Assembly: GCF_023921125.1 (NCBI RefSeq)
Contig: NZ_CP099466.1
Coordinates: forward strand, 2,480,001 to 2,544,000
DNA length: 64,000 nt
DNA from: Arthrobacter caoxuetaonis
GTDB lineage: Bacteria > Actinomycetota > Actinomycetes > Actinomycetales > Micrococcaceae
Direction of reading: 5' to 3'
Made by a program: the position numbers and the translations under genes
The notes under the pieces: generated by a model
The model's database searches: none
What the model was told of the DNA's origin: nothing
Seen by the model: only the letters and a program-made list of their open reading frames with translations
In this document: positions 43,790 through 54,117 of the stretch, piece after piece
Numbering within the stretch: position 1 is the stretch's first letter
Layout of the letters: each line of letters opens with the position of its first letter

Positions 43790-45877
43790 GTGCAACAATC
43801 CCACCTCGCGCCCATCCTCGCAGGCATCCTCAGCCTCACTCTGGTTGCCTCGGCGGCGCCGGCTTACGCCACCATCGATGTGCCAAACCCGGTGGCCTCT
43901 GAAATTCCATCAAACCCGGAGACTTCAGGCTTGCCGGAGGATGCACAGAACCTGCCCGCCGGCCCCGCTGAAACAGACCTACCCAGCACCGAACCTTCTG
44001 CGACGGATCCGTCGTCGTTGCCCGGTGGCGACGGATTGGACAGCACACCTCAGTCGCCCACCGCGCCGGTGCCTGCACCAGAATCACAACCGTCGCACGA
44101 AGAAGCGGCCCCCTTGCAGCAGGAACCCGCCGGGGAAGAACTCAAGGAAGTAATCGGTATCCTCGGCGCCAAAATGGGCCAGGGCCTGGAACGGCTTCAG
44201 GAAACAAGCAACGCCCAGGTCCCGAGCACAGCAGAGACTGAGGAGCGCATCGAAGCAGAGCAGGTGTTGATCGACCAAGGTCTTGCCGATCCGCAGCTCG
44301 CCACTGACCCTGAACAGGCGGCATCCCCCTCCGCGGCTGCTGGTTCCTCTTCAGCGGGACCGGTTTCCGCGAACTCCGCTCTCTTCCGGTCCCAGGCTCC
44401 CGCTGTCTCACTGGCGGCGACATGGAAGCCGGCTGGAATCCAGGGCATGGACGTCAGCAGCCACCAGCCGTCTGTCAATTGGAACCGGGCCTGGAGCCAA
44501 GGCTCACGGTTCGCCTACGTCAAAGCCACGGAACACACCACGTACAAGAACCCGCGCTTTACCAGCCAATACAACGGAGCAGGATCCGTGGGCATGGTCC
44601 GCGGCGCCTACCACTTCGCCATTCCCAAAAAGGATTCCAGCGGCGCTGCACAGGCCAACTTCTTCGTGAACAACGGCGGGGGCTGGTCCGCCGACGGGCG
44701 GACCCTTCCGCCGCTGCTGGACATCGAATACAACCCTTACCCGGAGCTGGGCAACACCTGCTATAACTTCTCGGCCTCCCAGATGGTGTCTTGGATCCGG
44801 GACTTCTCGAACACAATCAAGGCCCGCACCGGCCGGCTGCCCATGATCTACACGACCGCCGACTGGTGGAACCGCTGCACCGGAAACAGCACGGCGTTTT
44901 CCGACCATCCGCTGCATATCGCGCGCTACAGCACTGCCGGCCCCGGCTCGATGCCTTCCGGATGGAAAACATACAACGTCTGGCAGTACAGCAGCACCGG
45001 GCCTTTCGAAGGTGACTCCAACGTCTGGAACGGTTCGAGTGCTGCCTTATCTGACTTCGTCAATGGAACGTCTCCGGGACGCACCGCCGTCGCTGCCAAG
45101 GCTGCCGCGAATCCCTCACTCGGCGGCGCAACGTCTCCCATCGTCTGCGGCATCGGTTCAAATGGATGCGTCCAGAATTTCGTGTCCGGGCAGATCCATT
45201 GGACGAAAGCCACCGGAGCCAGGATTACCCGGGGAGCCATCAACAGCATGTGGGCAGCTCAGCGCTGGGAAGCCGGTCCGCTCGGCTTTCCCGTGACGGA
45301 CGAGATCTGCGGGTTGAAGAATGGCGGATGCCTTCAGGTTTTCCAGGGCGGCAACGCGTACTGGACAGCGCAGACAGGGCCGCAGTACACCAAGGGAGGA
45401 ATCGACAGCCTGTGGAGCTCCTTGGGAAGGGAGCAGAGCGCGCTTGGCTATCCCACGGGCGGTGAGCGGTGCGGACTGCGTCTGGGCGGCTGCTACCAGG
45501 ATTTCCAAGGCGGGCAAATCCATTGGACTCCAGTGACCGGTCCCCAGGTGACGTCCGGAAGGATCGCCCAGGGCTGGGCGGCCACCGGGTGGGAAAACGG
45601 GACACTCGGCTACCCGACCAGCTCCCAGGTATGCGGATTGAAAGCCGGCGGCTGCTACCAAAACTTCCAGAAAGGCCAGATGCACTGGTCACCAGCAACC
45701 GGGGCTTACCCCACGTCCGGAGCTTTCGCTACAGTCTGGGCGTCCTTGGGCTGGGAGAAGGGCAGGTTAGGTTATCCCACGTCGCGGGAGAAGTGTGATG
45801 CAGCGGGAACCTGCCGACAGCTCTTCGAGCGGGGATCATTGCGCTGGATCCCGTCTCGGGGAGTTGTGGTCAGCTAA
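43790..45877 (+). CDS. Secreted GH25 lysozyme with C-terminal LGFP repeats
   Basis: A 695-aa secreted protein: signal peptide (cleavage near AYA-TID, about 27), a long Pro/Ser/Glu-rich linker (28-205), a GH25 muramidase domain (about 215-425) starting GIQGMDVSSHQPSVNW with DIEYNPYPE supplying the catalytic Asp/Glu, and four LGFP-type repeats (LGFPVTDE, LGYPTGGE, LGYPTSSQ, LGYPTSRE) of about 53 residues that bind the cell wall. It cleaves glycan strands at the surface. GTG start has GGAG 7 nt upstream. A classic terminator follows. Confidence 0.94.
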   Translation: MQQSHLAPILAGILSLTLVASAAPAYATIDVPNPVASEIPSNPETSGLPEDAQNLPAGPAETDLPSTEPSATDPSSLPGGDGLDSTPQSPTAPVPAPESQPSHEEAAPLQQEPAGEELKEVIGILGAKMGQGLERLQETSNAQVPSTAETEERIEAEQVLIDQGLADPQLATDPEQAASPSAAAGSSSAGPVSANSALFRSQAPAVSLAATWKPAGIQGMDVSSHQPSVNWNRAWSQGSRFAYVKATEHTTYKNPRFTSQYNGAGSVGMVRGAYHFAIPKKDSSGAAQANFFVNNGGGWSADGRTLPPLLDIEYNPYPELGNTCYNFSASQMVSWIRDFSNTIKARTGRLPMIYTTADWWNRCTGNSTAFSDHPLHIARYSTAGPGSMPSGWKTYNVWQYSSTGPFEGDSNVWNGSSAALSDFVNGTSPGRTAVAAKAAANPSLGGATSPIVCGIGSNGCVQNFVSGQIHWTKATGARITRGAINSMWAAQRWEAGPLGFPVTDEICGLKNGGCLQVFQGGNAYWTAQTGPQYTKGGIDSLWSSLGREQSALGYPTGGERCGLRLGGCYQDFQGGQIHWTPVTGPQVTSGRIAQGWAATGWENGTLGYPTSSQVCGLKAGGCYQNFQKGQMHWSPATGAYPTSGAFATVWASLGWEKGRLGYPTSREKCDAAGTCRQLFERGSLRWIPSRGVVVS

Positions 45878-45890
45878 CCGGGAATGCAGC

Positions 45891-45926
45891 AACGGCGTGT
45901 CTTCTAAATCATGAAGACACGCCGTT
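45891..45926 (+). terminator. Rho-independent terminator of the lysozyme gene
   Basis: Perfect 14-bp stem (45891-45904 with 45913-45926), 8-nt loop, and a run of five T starting at 45925. Also serves the convergent rmlCD gene. Confidence 0.92.
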
Positions 45927-45949
45927 TTTCTGCTCTGGCAGATACTTTC

Positions 45950-47374
45950 CTACTGCCGCACTTCCCCGGAGGGCGAGTCGAGATAGCGGTGCAGGGCATC
46001 ACCGCTGTTCCGCGGACGAAAACCGGCCGCCTTGATTTTGTCCAGCGGAAGAACGCTGTTCAGGGGACGCGGTGCCGCGTCTTTCCCGGCAAAATACTCA
46101 GCCGTGCCTACCCCGGTGACATCCGTGCGGTGGCTGCCGGCAGCTGCATAGACATCCGCCGCGATGTCCGCCCAGGACTGGGCGGGACCTTCGTTGCTGA
46201 GGTTGTACGTTCCAAACGGTGCCCCGCTGGTCAGCAGGTGTTTGATCGCCGCAGCGATGTCTTCCGTGAAGGACAAGCGACCTATCTGGTCGTTCACAAC
46301 GGAGGGCTTGATTCCCCGCCCGGCCAGGGAGTTCATGGTGCGGACAAAATTGCTGCCCTCTCCGATCACCCAGCTGGTCCGCACAATGTAGTGCTGCGGG
46401 ACCACGGAGACGACGGCGTCGCCTGCGGCCTTTGTCTGCCCGTACACCCCCAGCGGGGAGAAGGGTTCATCTTCCGGGTGCGTTTCGTTGATGCCGTCGA
46501 ACACGTAGTCACTGGAGACGTGGACAAGAGTCAGCCGGTTTTCCACGGCCACCTTAGCCAGCCGCGCAACGGCACTCACGTTGATCTCCCAGGCCAGGCG
46601 CCGGCCCTCCGGAGTCTCCGCTGCGTCCACCGCCGTATAGGCAGCCGCGTTGACGATTGTGGAGTAGTTCTTCCAATTGCGCTCATAGGAAGCAGGATCC
46701 ACCAGATCGAACTCGGCCCGCCCGGCAAACTCCACGGAGGGATCGCCGGCGTAAGCCTCCCTCAGGGCCCGCCCCAACTGGCCGTCAGCGCCCAGGACGA
46801 GGGTCTTTCGCGGAGCCATCGGAACGACGTCGGCCATACGGGGATGCGCCTTGTCCTTGTCCGAGAGCTCAGCCTGCTCCAGCGGGATGGGCCATTCAAT
46901 GGCAGCGGTCTCGTCGGCGAGGTTCAGGAAGGTGTACTGGCCTTGCGCATCCGCGCTCCAGTGGTCGTTGACCAGGTAGGTATAGGCGGTGTTGTCTTCG
47001 AGCGTCTGGAAGGCATTGCCCACTCCGCGCGGAATGAAAATCGCCTGGCTTGGATCCAGTTCAGCCGTAAACACAGCACCGAAGCTCGGCCCTTCGCGCA
47101 GGTCCACCCACGCACCGAAGATTCGGCCTGTGGCAACGGAGATGAACTTGTCCCACGGTTCGGCGTGGATTCCCCGGGTGGTACCGGCCTTCTCGTTGAA
47201 GGAGATGTTGTTCTGGACGGGGCCGAAGTCCGGCAGTCCCAGAGCCAGCATTTTCTCCCGCTGCCAGTTCTCCTTGAACCAGCCGCGGTTGTCGCCGTGG
47301 ACAGGCAGGTCAAAGAGGACGACGCCGGGAATCGCGGTTTCATGGGCGGTGAGCGCCTTGGAGAATTCCACCAT
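45950..47374 (-). CDS. rmlCD: Bifunctional dTDP-4-dehydrorhamnose 3,5-epimerase / reductase (RmlC-RmlD fusion)
   Basis: A 474-aa fusion. Residues 1-185 are RmlC: TTRGIHAEPWDKF with catalytic His70 and AYTYLVNDHWS with the Tyr. Residues 190-474 are RmlD: NAD(P)-binding LGADGQLGRAL (195-204), YGQTKAAGD (Tyr/Lys), TSWVIGEGSNFV. It converts dTDP-4-keto-6-deoxyglucose to dTDP-L-rhamnose in two steps. The ATG at 47374 lies 5 nt after the rmlB stop; the earlier frame overlaps rmlB. With rmlA (57407) and rmlB the pathway is complete in this window. Confidence 0.93.
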   Translation of the reverse strand: MVEFSKALTAHETAIPGVVLFDLPVHGDNRGWFKENWQREKMLALGLPDFGPVQNNISFNEKAGTTRGIHAEPWDKFISVATGRIFGAWVDLREGPSFGAVFTAELDPSQAIFIPRGVGNAFQTLEDNTAYTYLVNDHWSADAQGQYTFLNLADETAAIEWPIPLEQAELSDKDKAHPRMADVVPMAPRKTLVLGADGQLGRALREAYAGDPSVEFAGRAEFDLVDPASYERNWKNYSTIVNAAAYTAVDAAETPEGRRLAWEINVSAVARLAKVAVENRLTLVHVSSDYVFDGINETHPEDEPFSPLGVYGQTKAAGDAVVSVVPQHYIVRTSWVIGEGSNFVRTMNSLAGRGIKPSVVNDQIGRLSFTEDIAAAIKHLLTSGAPFGTYNLSNEGPAQSWADIAADVYAAAGSHRTDVTGVGTAEYFAGKDAAPRPLNSVLPLDKIKAAGFRPRNSGDALHRYLDSPSGEVRQ

Positions 47375-47379
47375 TGCCG

Positions 47380-48387
<1,008 letters not shown>

Positions 48388-48452
48388 CTAGTCTGTGCGC
48401 CCGATGGGTTGAGCGGCCCTGCACCCTCCAGCCTGAGCGCTTGTGCTTGGAC

Positions 48453-48519
48453 TAGACTGGGTGGAATGTGTAAGCCGAGCACCAACATCCCCACACCCGG
48501 ACCCGGACCCCTGGGATGA
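48453..48519 (+). promoter_or_regulatory. -10 box TAGACT and leaderless 17-codon upstream ORF
   Basis: TAGACT at 48453-48458 is followed by ATG at 48466, the 7-nt gap expected for a leaderless start. That ATG opens a 17-residue frame (MCKPSTNIPTPGPGPLG) whose TGA overlaps the flippase ATG as ATGA. No Shine-Dalgarno precedes the flippase ATG, so coupling is plausible. Confidence 0.4.
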
Positions 48520-49808
48520 CTCGACGTTCCGAGAAGAGCACCGGAAACGACAGCGGGCAGTCCGGAGGACTCACCGGTGTCGGGTTGTCTTCACTGATCG
48601 CTGCTGCCTCGGGATATCTGGTCTTGTTCATCGCCGCACGGTCCCTGAACGAGGCCGAAAACGCCTCGTTTCTCGCGTATTGGGCGGCCCTGTTTTTCGT
48701 CATCGGGATACTGGCCGGAATCATCAACGAGGGAACGCGCGCAGTCAGCAGCAGCGTCCAGCGAGGCACATCCGGGACCGGGCCCAGGATCTTGGGCACC
48801 GGGCTCGGAATTGGGGTAGCTGCGGCCGCAGTCATCGCTGCATCGTCTCCGTTGTGGGCCGGCGAACTCTTCACCGACGGCCAGCCGTGGCTGCTGGTCG
48901 CAGGCATGAGTGTGGTGGCTGTCGCTTACGCCGGACATGCGTCTCTGGCTGGCGCTGCCGGAGGGCTGCGGGAGTGGAAGCTTTTTGCGGGACTGGCAGC
49001 CGCTGAGGCACTCGTCAGGCTGGCGGCTGTCGCCCTGGTGGCCCTGCTTGCGGCCGGTCTTGCAGGTATAGAAATGGCGTGCATCGCAGGCGCCTTCGTT
49101 TGGCTTCTGTTCCTTGTCTTCGGATCCAGTGCACGCAAAGCTGCCGGTGCGCGGTCTGATGTTCCAGGGCCTGTACTGATTAGACGCATGGGGCATGCCC
49201 TGACTTCCGCTGCAGCGACGGCGACACTCATCACCGGATACCCGGTGCTCCTGAAATTCACGACTCCGGACGCAGAATATGCGCTCGCTGCGCCCTTGAT
49301 CCTGGCCATCTCTCTGACGCGTGCCCCCATCATGCTGCCGCTGCAGGCATTTCAGGCAGTATTGATCAACCGCTTCGTCAACGCTCCGCGGGACCGCGGC
49401 CTGGGGTTGCTGATCCGCCCACTTGCCCTGATTCTCGCTATCGGGGTTGCAGGTGCCGCCTTGGCGGCCCTGGCCGGCCCATGGATAATGCTCATTTTCG
49501 GTCCCGGTTATTGGGTTGACCCGTGGACGATGGCCGTTTTGACCTTCGCGGCCGCCCTCATGGCGGCCCTGACGCTCACAGGGACTATTGCCTTGGCCAT
49601 CGACCGTCACCGGATCTATGCCGTCGGATGGGTCACTGCGACCGTCGTGGCCCTCGGCGCACTGTTGCTGGATGGTCCGCTCGTCGACAGGGTCTTTGCG
49701 AGCCTCATTGCCGGCCCGCTTGTGGGAATTGCAGTGCACGTTATCGGAATCCGCCGCCGGGCGTCTGATGTTGTTGTCCCAACCCTGCCGGAACAGAAAG
49801 ACAGCTGA
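48516..49808 (+). CDS. Polysaccharide flippase-like membrane protein (MOP/Wzx type)
   Basis: A 430-aa protein with about twelve hydrophobic segments in the arrangement of O-antigen/teichoic-acid flippases (N-terminal ...GVGLSSLIAAASGYLVLFIAARSL; later RAPIMLPLQAFQAVLINRFV). It would translocate lipid-linked sugar units. No membrane-lipid ligand motifs can be read. Start ATG 48516; stop overlaps the next glycosyltransferase ATG (TGATG). Confidence 0.8.
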   Translation: MTRRSEKSTGNDSGQSGGLTGVGLSSLIAAASGYLVLFIAARSLNEAENASFLAYWAALFFVIGILAGIINEGTRAVSSSVQRGTSGTGPRILGTGLGIGVAAAAVIAASSPLWAGELFTDGQPWLLVAGMSVVAVAYAGHASLAGAAGGLREWKLFAGLAAAEALVRLAAVALVALLAAGLAGIEMACIAGAFVWLLFLVFGSSARKAAGARSDVPGPVLIRRMGHALTSAAATATLITGYPVLLKFTTPDAEYALAAPLILAISLTRAPIMLPLQAFQAVLINRFVNAPRDRGLGLLIRPLALILAIGVAGAALAALAGPWIMLIFGPGYWVDPWTMAVLTFAAALMAALTLTGTIALAIDRHRIYAVGWVTATVVALGALLLDGPLVDRVFASLIAGPLVGIAVHVIGIRRRASDVVVPTLPEQKDS

Positions 49809-50797
49809 TGTTTTCACACCCGCCGTTGGTGAGTATCGTAACGCCCTGCTACAACGCCCAGAAGGTCCTGTCCCGAGCCGTAGGAAGCGTCCGCCAGCAG
49901 ACCATGGCTTCGTGGGAACTCATCCTGGTCAATGACCGCTCCACGGACGGGACCGCCGCTGCCGCGCAGGCACTGGCTTCGCAGGATCCCAGGATTAGGG
50001 TCCTGGACCTCCCGGAAAACCTCGGCAGTTCCGGGGCCCGCAATGCCGGGATCGATGCGGCCACCGGAAGCTATCTCGTCTTCCTGGACGCGGATGACGA
50101 GATGCTGCCGGGATTCCTCGCCCGGCTGACAAGCCTCATGACGGCGGACACTGACGTTGTAGCCTGCGGCCACTTCCTCGTCAGTCCGGACGGAAAAGTC
50201 AAGCAGCGCAGCAGCAAGTCCAAGGGCATGCTGCTCACCGGTGAAGCAGTCCGCGCGGGGATGACCGGGGCACTGACTCCCTTCCCATGGGACAAGCTTT
50301 ATCGCAGGGAGCTTTTCGAGGGCCTGCGATACCCCGAAGGTGCCCACCGGTTTGAGGACATGACCATGAACGTGGCCCTTTATGCACGCAGCCGGGCCGT
50401 CAAGGTGTGTGATGAACCGCTTTACCGCTACTACGTCTCTACGGGGTCCCTCACCTGGGGACGGATTCCCAGCACGACCGACACGGAAACGGTCAAAGCT
50501 CATCTGGAGGCCAATTTGGACTCCAGATACCGAACCGGTGCCTTCGCCCCGGCCTACGCGGCCATGCGGGTCCTGATGTACCTGCTCGTGGCACAAAGCG
50601 CTGCCATTTCCCGGGACCGGAATACCGGAAAGCGGGTCCTGTCAGATTGCCGGAAACAGCTGACCTACGGAACGGTTGCCCAAGCGGCCCGGATCGCTCC
50701 TGTACTTGCAGGCGGGGCAGGTCTGCTGAAGCTGTGGCCAACCGCCTTCGCGGCTCTGTACCAACGCTATGCTGCCCGCAGCTACGGCCTCGGCTGA
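49808..50797 (+). CDS. Family 2 glycosyltransferase
   Basis: A 329-aa GT-A glycosyltransferase: VSIVTPCYNAQKVLSRAVGS, NDRSTDGT, and the metal-binding DADDEM (DxD) at about 96-101; ED in HRFEDMTMN could be the catalytic base. Adds one sugar to the surface glycan; donor unknown. Coupled to the flippase gene by a one-base overlap. Confidence 0.9.
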   Translation: MFSHPPLVSIVTPCYNAQKVLSRAVGSVRQQTMASWELILVNDRSTDGTAAAAQALASQDPRIRVLDLPENLGSSGARNAGIDAATGSYLVFLDADDEMLPGFLARLTSLMTADTDVVACGHFLVSPDGKVKQRSSKSKGMLLTGEAVRAGMTGALTPFPWDKLYRRELFEGLRYPEGAHRFEDMTMNVALYARSRAVKVCDEPLYRYYVSTGSLTWGRIPSTTDTETVKAHLEANLDSRYRTGAFAPAYAAMRVLMYLLVAQSAAISRDRNTGKRVLSDCRKQLTYGTVAQAARIAPVLAGGAGLLKLWPTAFAALYQRYAARSYGLG

Positions 50798-50856
50798 CCG
50801 CCCGGCAGGCCCCTTCGTCCGCAAAACTTCTCTAGAATTGGTATAAGTTAAGAGAT

Positions 50857-51594
50857 ATGGCCAATCCCCCCTACAAACGTGCGCTGGTTATCATGCCCGC
50901 ATGGAATGAGGCCGAGACCGTAGGCGCCACCGTCCGCGAAGTCTTGTCCCTCGAGGATCACTTCGATGTCCTTGTGGTCAACGACGGTTCCACTGACGGG
51001 ACCGGCGAAGCAGCGGCGGCCGCAGGAGCAACCGTACTCAATTTGCCGTTCAACCTCGGGGTGGGCGGTGCCATGCGTGCCGGTTTCCGGTTCGCTGTTC
51101 GTGAAGGTTATGACTCAGCCATCCAAGTGGATGCGGACGGCCAGCACGATCCCGCGGACATCAGGCGCGTTCTCAACGGACTCCAGGATGCGGACATCTC
51201 CATCGGCGCGCGCTTTGCCGACCGGGGTTCGTATAAGGTATCCGGCCCGAGGAAATGGGCCATGCAAGTGCTCGCCGCGGTGATCTCCCGCCTCAGCCGC
51301 ACGCGGCTGACTGACGTAACGAGCGGCTTCCGTGCAGCTAACAGCCGCGCCTTGGCCCAATACCTCGATCATTACCCGGCCGAATATCTGGGAGACACAA
51401 TAGATTCTTTGGTCGTCGCCATTAAGTCCGGATGCAAGGTGACACAGATTCCCGTGGAAATGCGGATCCGGCAAGGCGGCAAACCAAGCCACAATCCGCT
51501 CAAGGCCGGCATCTACCTCGGGCGGTCTGTTTTCGCACTCCTGTTTGCCCTTACACGCAAGAAATCCAATCCGCCTACCCAAAACGGAGTGTGA
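50857..51594 (+). CDS. DPM1-like family 2 glycosyltransferase
   Basis: A 245-aa GT2 with MPAWNEAETVGATVREVL, NDGSTDGTGEAAA and QVDADGQHDP (DxD), the pattern of polyprenyl-phosphate mannosyl/glucosyl transferases. No C-terminal TM segments. TATAAG at 50842-50847 sits close to the ATG, so the mRNA leader is very short. The adjacent DUF2304 gene is a frequent partner of such enzymes. Confidence 0.88.
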   Translation: MANPPYKRALVIMPAWNEAETVGATVREVLSLEDHFDVLVVNDGSTDGTGEAAAAAGATVLNLPFNLGVGGAMRAGFRFAVREGYDSAIQVDADGQHDPADIRRVLNGLQDADISIGARFADRGSYKVSGPRKWAMQVLAAVISRLSRTRLTDVTSGFRAANSRALAQYLDHYPAEYLGDTIDSLVVAIKSGCKVTQIPVEMRIRQGGKPSHNPLKAGIYLGRSVFALLFALTRKKSNPPTQNGV

Positions 51595-51596
51595 GA

Positions 51597-51974
51597 GTGG
51601 CACTCATCACAGCCTTTATCCTGCCGCTTATCATCGTTGTTTACATCCTCGACCTGGTCCGCAGGAAAAAACTCCGTGAAAAATACGCGGCCCTGTGGCT
51701 CATCGTTGGTGTAATCACCCTGGTCTTCGCCATTTTTCCAGGTCTCTTGGGCGCTGCAGCGACTGCCCTGGGTGTCCAGGTACCTTCCAACCTTCTCTTC
51801 GCAATTACGATCGTTTTCACAATCGGGGTCCTGCTCCACCTTTCGGTGGAGATCTCGGAAGTTGAGGACGAGACGCGTGCGCTGGCTGAGGAAGTGGCCA
51901 TTCTCCGTGTACAGGTGGAACGGCTCAGAGCAGGCGCGAACAGCGGGCCCTCGAGGTCCACTGACTCACAGTAG
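51597..51974 (+). CDS. DUF2304 membrane protein
   Basis: A 125-aa protein: three hydrophobic segments (LITAFILPLIIVVYILDLV, ALWLIVGVITLVFAIFP, LLFAITIVFTIGVLLHL) and a C-terminal coiled coil (ALAEEVAILRVQVERLRAG). Matches DUF2304, always near DPM1-like glycosyltransferases, perhaps as a membrane anchor. I place the start at GTG 51597, which has GGAG 7 nt upstream; GTG 51591 is also in frame. Confidence 0.85.
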   Translation: MALITAFILPLIIVVYILDLVRRKKLREKYAALWLIVGVITLVFAIFPGLLGAAATALGVQVPSNLLFAITIVFTIGVLLHLSVEISEVEDETRALAEEVAILRVQVERLRAGANSGPSRSTDSQ

Positions 51975-52020
51975 CCACCCGCCGTCCAGTATTACTTCGT
52001 AGAAAGTGCATTCCCTTTCC

Positions 52021-52908
52021 ATGCCACTAGACATATTCATCCCGTACTGGGGCGATCCGGACTACATGATGGAGACAGTCCAGAGTGTTCTGGCTCAGAC
52101 CAGCGACGACTGGCTGCTGACGGTCGTGGACGACGCGTATCCCGACACCACCATTAAAGAGTATTTTGCCGGGGTAAATGATCCGCGAATTCGTTACGTG
52201 CGGAAGCCGCAGAATGAAGGAATTACGGCCAACTACCGGACGTGTGTGGAGATGGCCACCCAGGAAGTCATGACCATTCTGGGCTGCGACGATGTCCTGC
52301 TGCCCAACTACGTTGAGACAGTGATTAAGGGACACCGGAAATTCCCCGGTGCCGCCATCATCCAACCTGGTGTCCAAGTCATCGACGAAGACGGACGCAT
52401 TACACGAACCATGGTTGACACCGTCAAGCAAAACGTGGTGCAGCCACGGGCACGTGAGTACCGCATTCTTTCCGGCGAAGCTCTTGCCGCCAATCTCCTC
52501 CACGGCGATTGGCTGTACTGGCCGTCGCTGGCTTTCCGCGTTGACAAGATCCGCGAAGTTGAATTCCGGGAAGGCTTCCCAATTATCCAGGACCTCGCCC
52601 TGGTAATGGACATGATCTTCAAGGGGGACCAGCTTCTCCTTATCGATACGCTCTGCTTCTCCTACCGGCGCCACACGGCCAGCGCTTCATCGTCCAAACT
52701 CGTGGACGGTTCGCGTTTTGCCGGCGAACGCGACTACTTCAGCGTGGCCGCACAACAGGCCAAGGAACTTGGCTGGTTCAAAGCCGAGCGTGCTGCCAAC
52801 GCCCGGATCACGTCCCGTGCCCACGCGCTGACCTTGCTGCCCAAAGCCTTGATCAGTCAGAACACCGCCGCCGCACGGGTCCTCTTTCGGCACGGCTTCG
52901 GCCGCTAA
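52021..52908 (+). CDS. Family 2 glycosyltransferase
   Basis: A 295-aa GT2: LDIFIPYWGDPDYMMETVQSV, VVDDAYPD, ILGCDDVLLPNYV (DD as the metal motif) and RILSGEAL/HGDWLYWPS in the acceptor half. Start ATG 52021 fits the family N-terminus; GTG at 52006 is a possible alternative start and neither has a good ribosome site. Sugar unknown. Confidence 0.87.
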   Translation: MPLDIFIPYWGDPDYMMETVQSVLAQTSDDWLLTVVDDAYPDTTIKEYFAGVNDPRIRYVRKPQNEGITANYRTCVEMATQEVMTILGCDDVLLPNYVETVIKGHRKFPGAAIIQPGVQVIDEDGRITRTMVDTVKQNVVQPRAREYRILSGEALAANLLHGDWLYWPSLAFRVDKIREVEFREGFPIIQDLALVMDMIFKGDQLLLIDTLCFSYRRHTASASSSKLVDGSRFAGERDYFSVAAQQAKELGWFKAERAANARITSRAHALTLLPKALISQNTAAARVLFRHGFGR

Positions 52909-52932
52909 CAGGTTTTAACGAAAGGCATAATT

Positions 52933-54024
52933 GTGAATTCGGCACAGAACCACGCAGCACAGACTGTCCTGGTAACCGGCGGTGCGGGTTTTATCGGGTG
53001 TGCAATCTCCGATTCCCTTGTAACTGCATTCGAACGGGTCGTCGTCGTCGACAGCCTCCACCCCCAGATCCATCCTTCGGCGCAGCGGCCGGCGGAGCTC
53101 GCTGCCGGGGCTGATCTTCTGGTAGGCGATATCACGGATGCGAACTTCATGGACAGCGTGCTGTCTGATGTTTCACCCGACGTCGTTATTCATCTGGCTG
53201 CGGAAACCGGCACCGGACAATCCCTCGAAGAGTCCACCCGCCACGCCATGACAAATGTCGTAGGAACCACCGCTTTGCTGGACGCATTGAACCGCAGCGG
53301 AAAGCTGCCGCGGCGTATCGTCCTGACAAGCAGCCGCGCGGTCTACGGCGAAGGTGCCTGGCGCCGCAACGAAACCGGTGAGCTTTTCTATCCGGGGCAG
53401 CGCACGAGTGAGACGCTCGAACAGGCGCAGTGGGATTTCCCGGGAGCCACGCCCACCGCGATGGACGCCTCCGAGGTGTTCCCGGCCCCTGTCAGTGTTT
53501 ACGGCGCGACCAAGCTTGCACAAGAAAACATCCTGCAGGCATGGGCTAAGTCATACGGTGTGGAGCCGGTTATCCTGCGTCTGCAGAATGTTTACGGTCC
53601 GGGCCAGTCCCTCATCAATCCCTACACAGGGATTATGTCGCTGTTCTGCCGCATGGCTAAGTCAGGGAAGTCCATTCCGCTCTACGAAGACGGTGATGTC
53701 CGGCGGGACTTCATCCTGATAGATGACGTTGCCTCCGCCGTTGTTGCCGCGGCAACGGCTGCTGCAGCTCCTCAGCGGATCCTCGACATCGGCTCCGGGG
53801 AATTCCAGACCATTGGCACGGCCGCTGCGCTCATCGCAGCCCACTACGGCGCTCCGGAGCCGCACGTCACCGGCCAGTATCGCCAAGGGGATGTCCGGCA
53901 TGCCTGGGCTTCAGTGGAAGCTGCTGCCAGCGACCTTTCCTGGAAGGCGCGCTTCAACCTGGTGCAGGGCATCGACAGGCTGGCCAACTGGATCGACGAG
54001 CAGCCCAACGTCCAGCCCGCCTAG
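52933..54024 (+). CDS. NAD-dependent nucleotide-sugar epimerase (dTDP-L-rhamnose 4-epimerase-like)
   Basis: A 363-aa extended [15 protein letters not shown] (NAD), HLAAETGTGQS, TSSRAVYGEG, and SVYGATKLAQEN (Tyr/Lys). VDSLHPQIHPSAQRP after the first strand resembles dTDP-L-rhamnose 4-epimerases that make dTDP-6-deoxy-L-talose; the adjacent rml genes supply the substrate. UDP-glucose/GlcNAc epimerase is the alternative. GTG start with AAAGG 7 nt upstream. Confidence 0.8.
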   Translation: MNSAQNHAAQTVLVTGGAGFIGCAISDSLVTAFERVVVVDSLHPQIHPSAQRPAELAAGADLLVGDITDANFMDSVLSDVSPDVVIHLAAETGTGQSLEESTRHAMTNVVGTTALLDALNRSGKLPRRIVLTSSRAVYGEGAWRRNETGELFYPGQRTSETLEQAQWDFPGATPTAMDASEVFPAPVSVYGATKLAQENILQAWAKSYGVEPVILRLQNVYGPGQSLINPYTGIMSLFCRMAKSGKSIPLYEDGDVRRDFILIDDVASAVVAAATAAAAPQRILDIGSGEFQTIGTAAALIAAHYGAPEPHVTGQYRQGDVRHAWASVEAAASDLSWKARFNLVQGIDRLANWIDEQPNVQPA

Positions 54025-54059
54025 AGGGGTTCCCTCCGCACCTGCCGTGCGGGTACCTG

Positions 54060-54099
54060 CAGGTATGCGCAGCTCCTCAAGAGGGGCTGCGCATACCTG
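54060..54099. terminator. Bidirectional hairpin between convergent genes
   Basis: A 19-bp stem with one wobble (54060-54078 with 54081-54099). The geometric loop is 2 nt, so the innermost pairs will open. It serves the epimerase gene and the minus-strand membrane protein gene ending at 54118. Confidence 0.75.
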
Positions 54100-54117
54100 T
54101 ATCTGGCCTTGCGTTAG

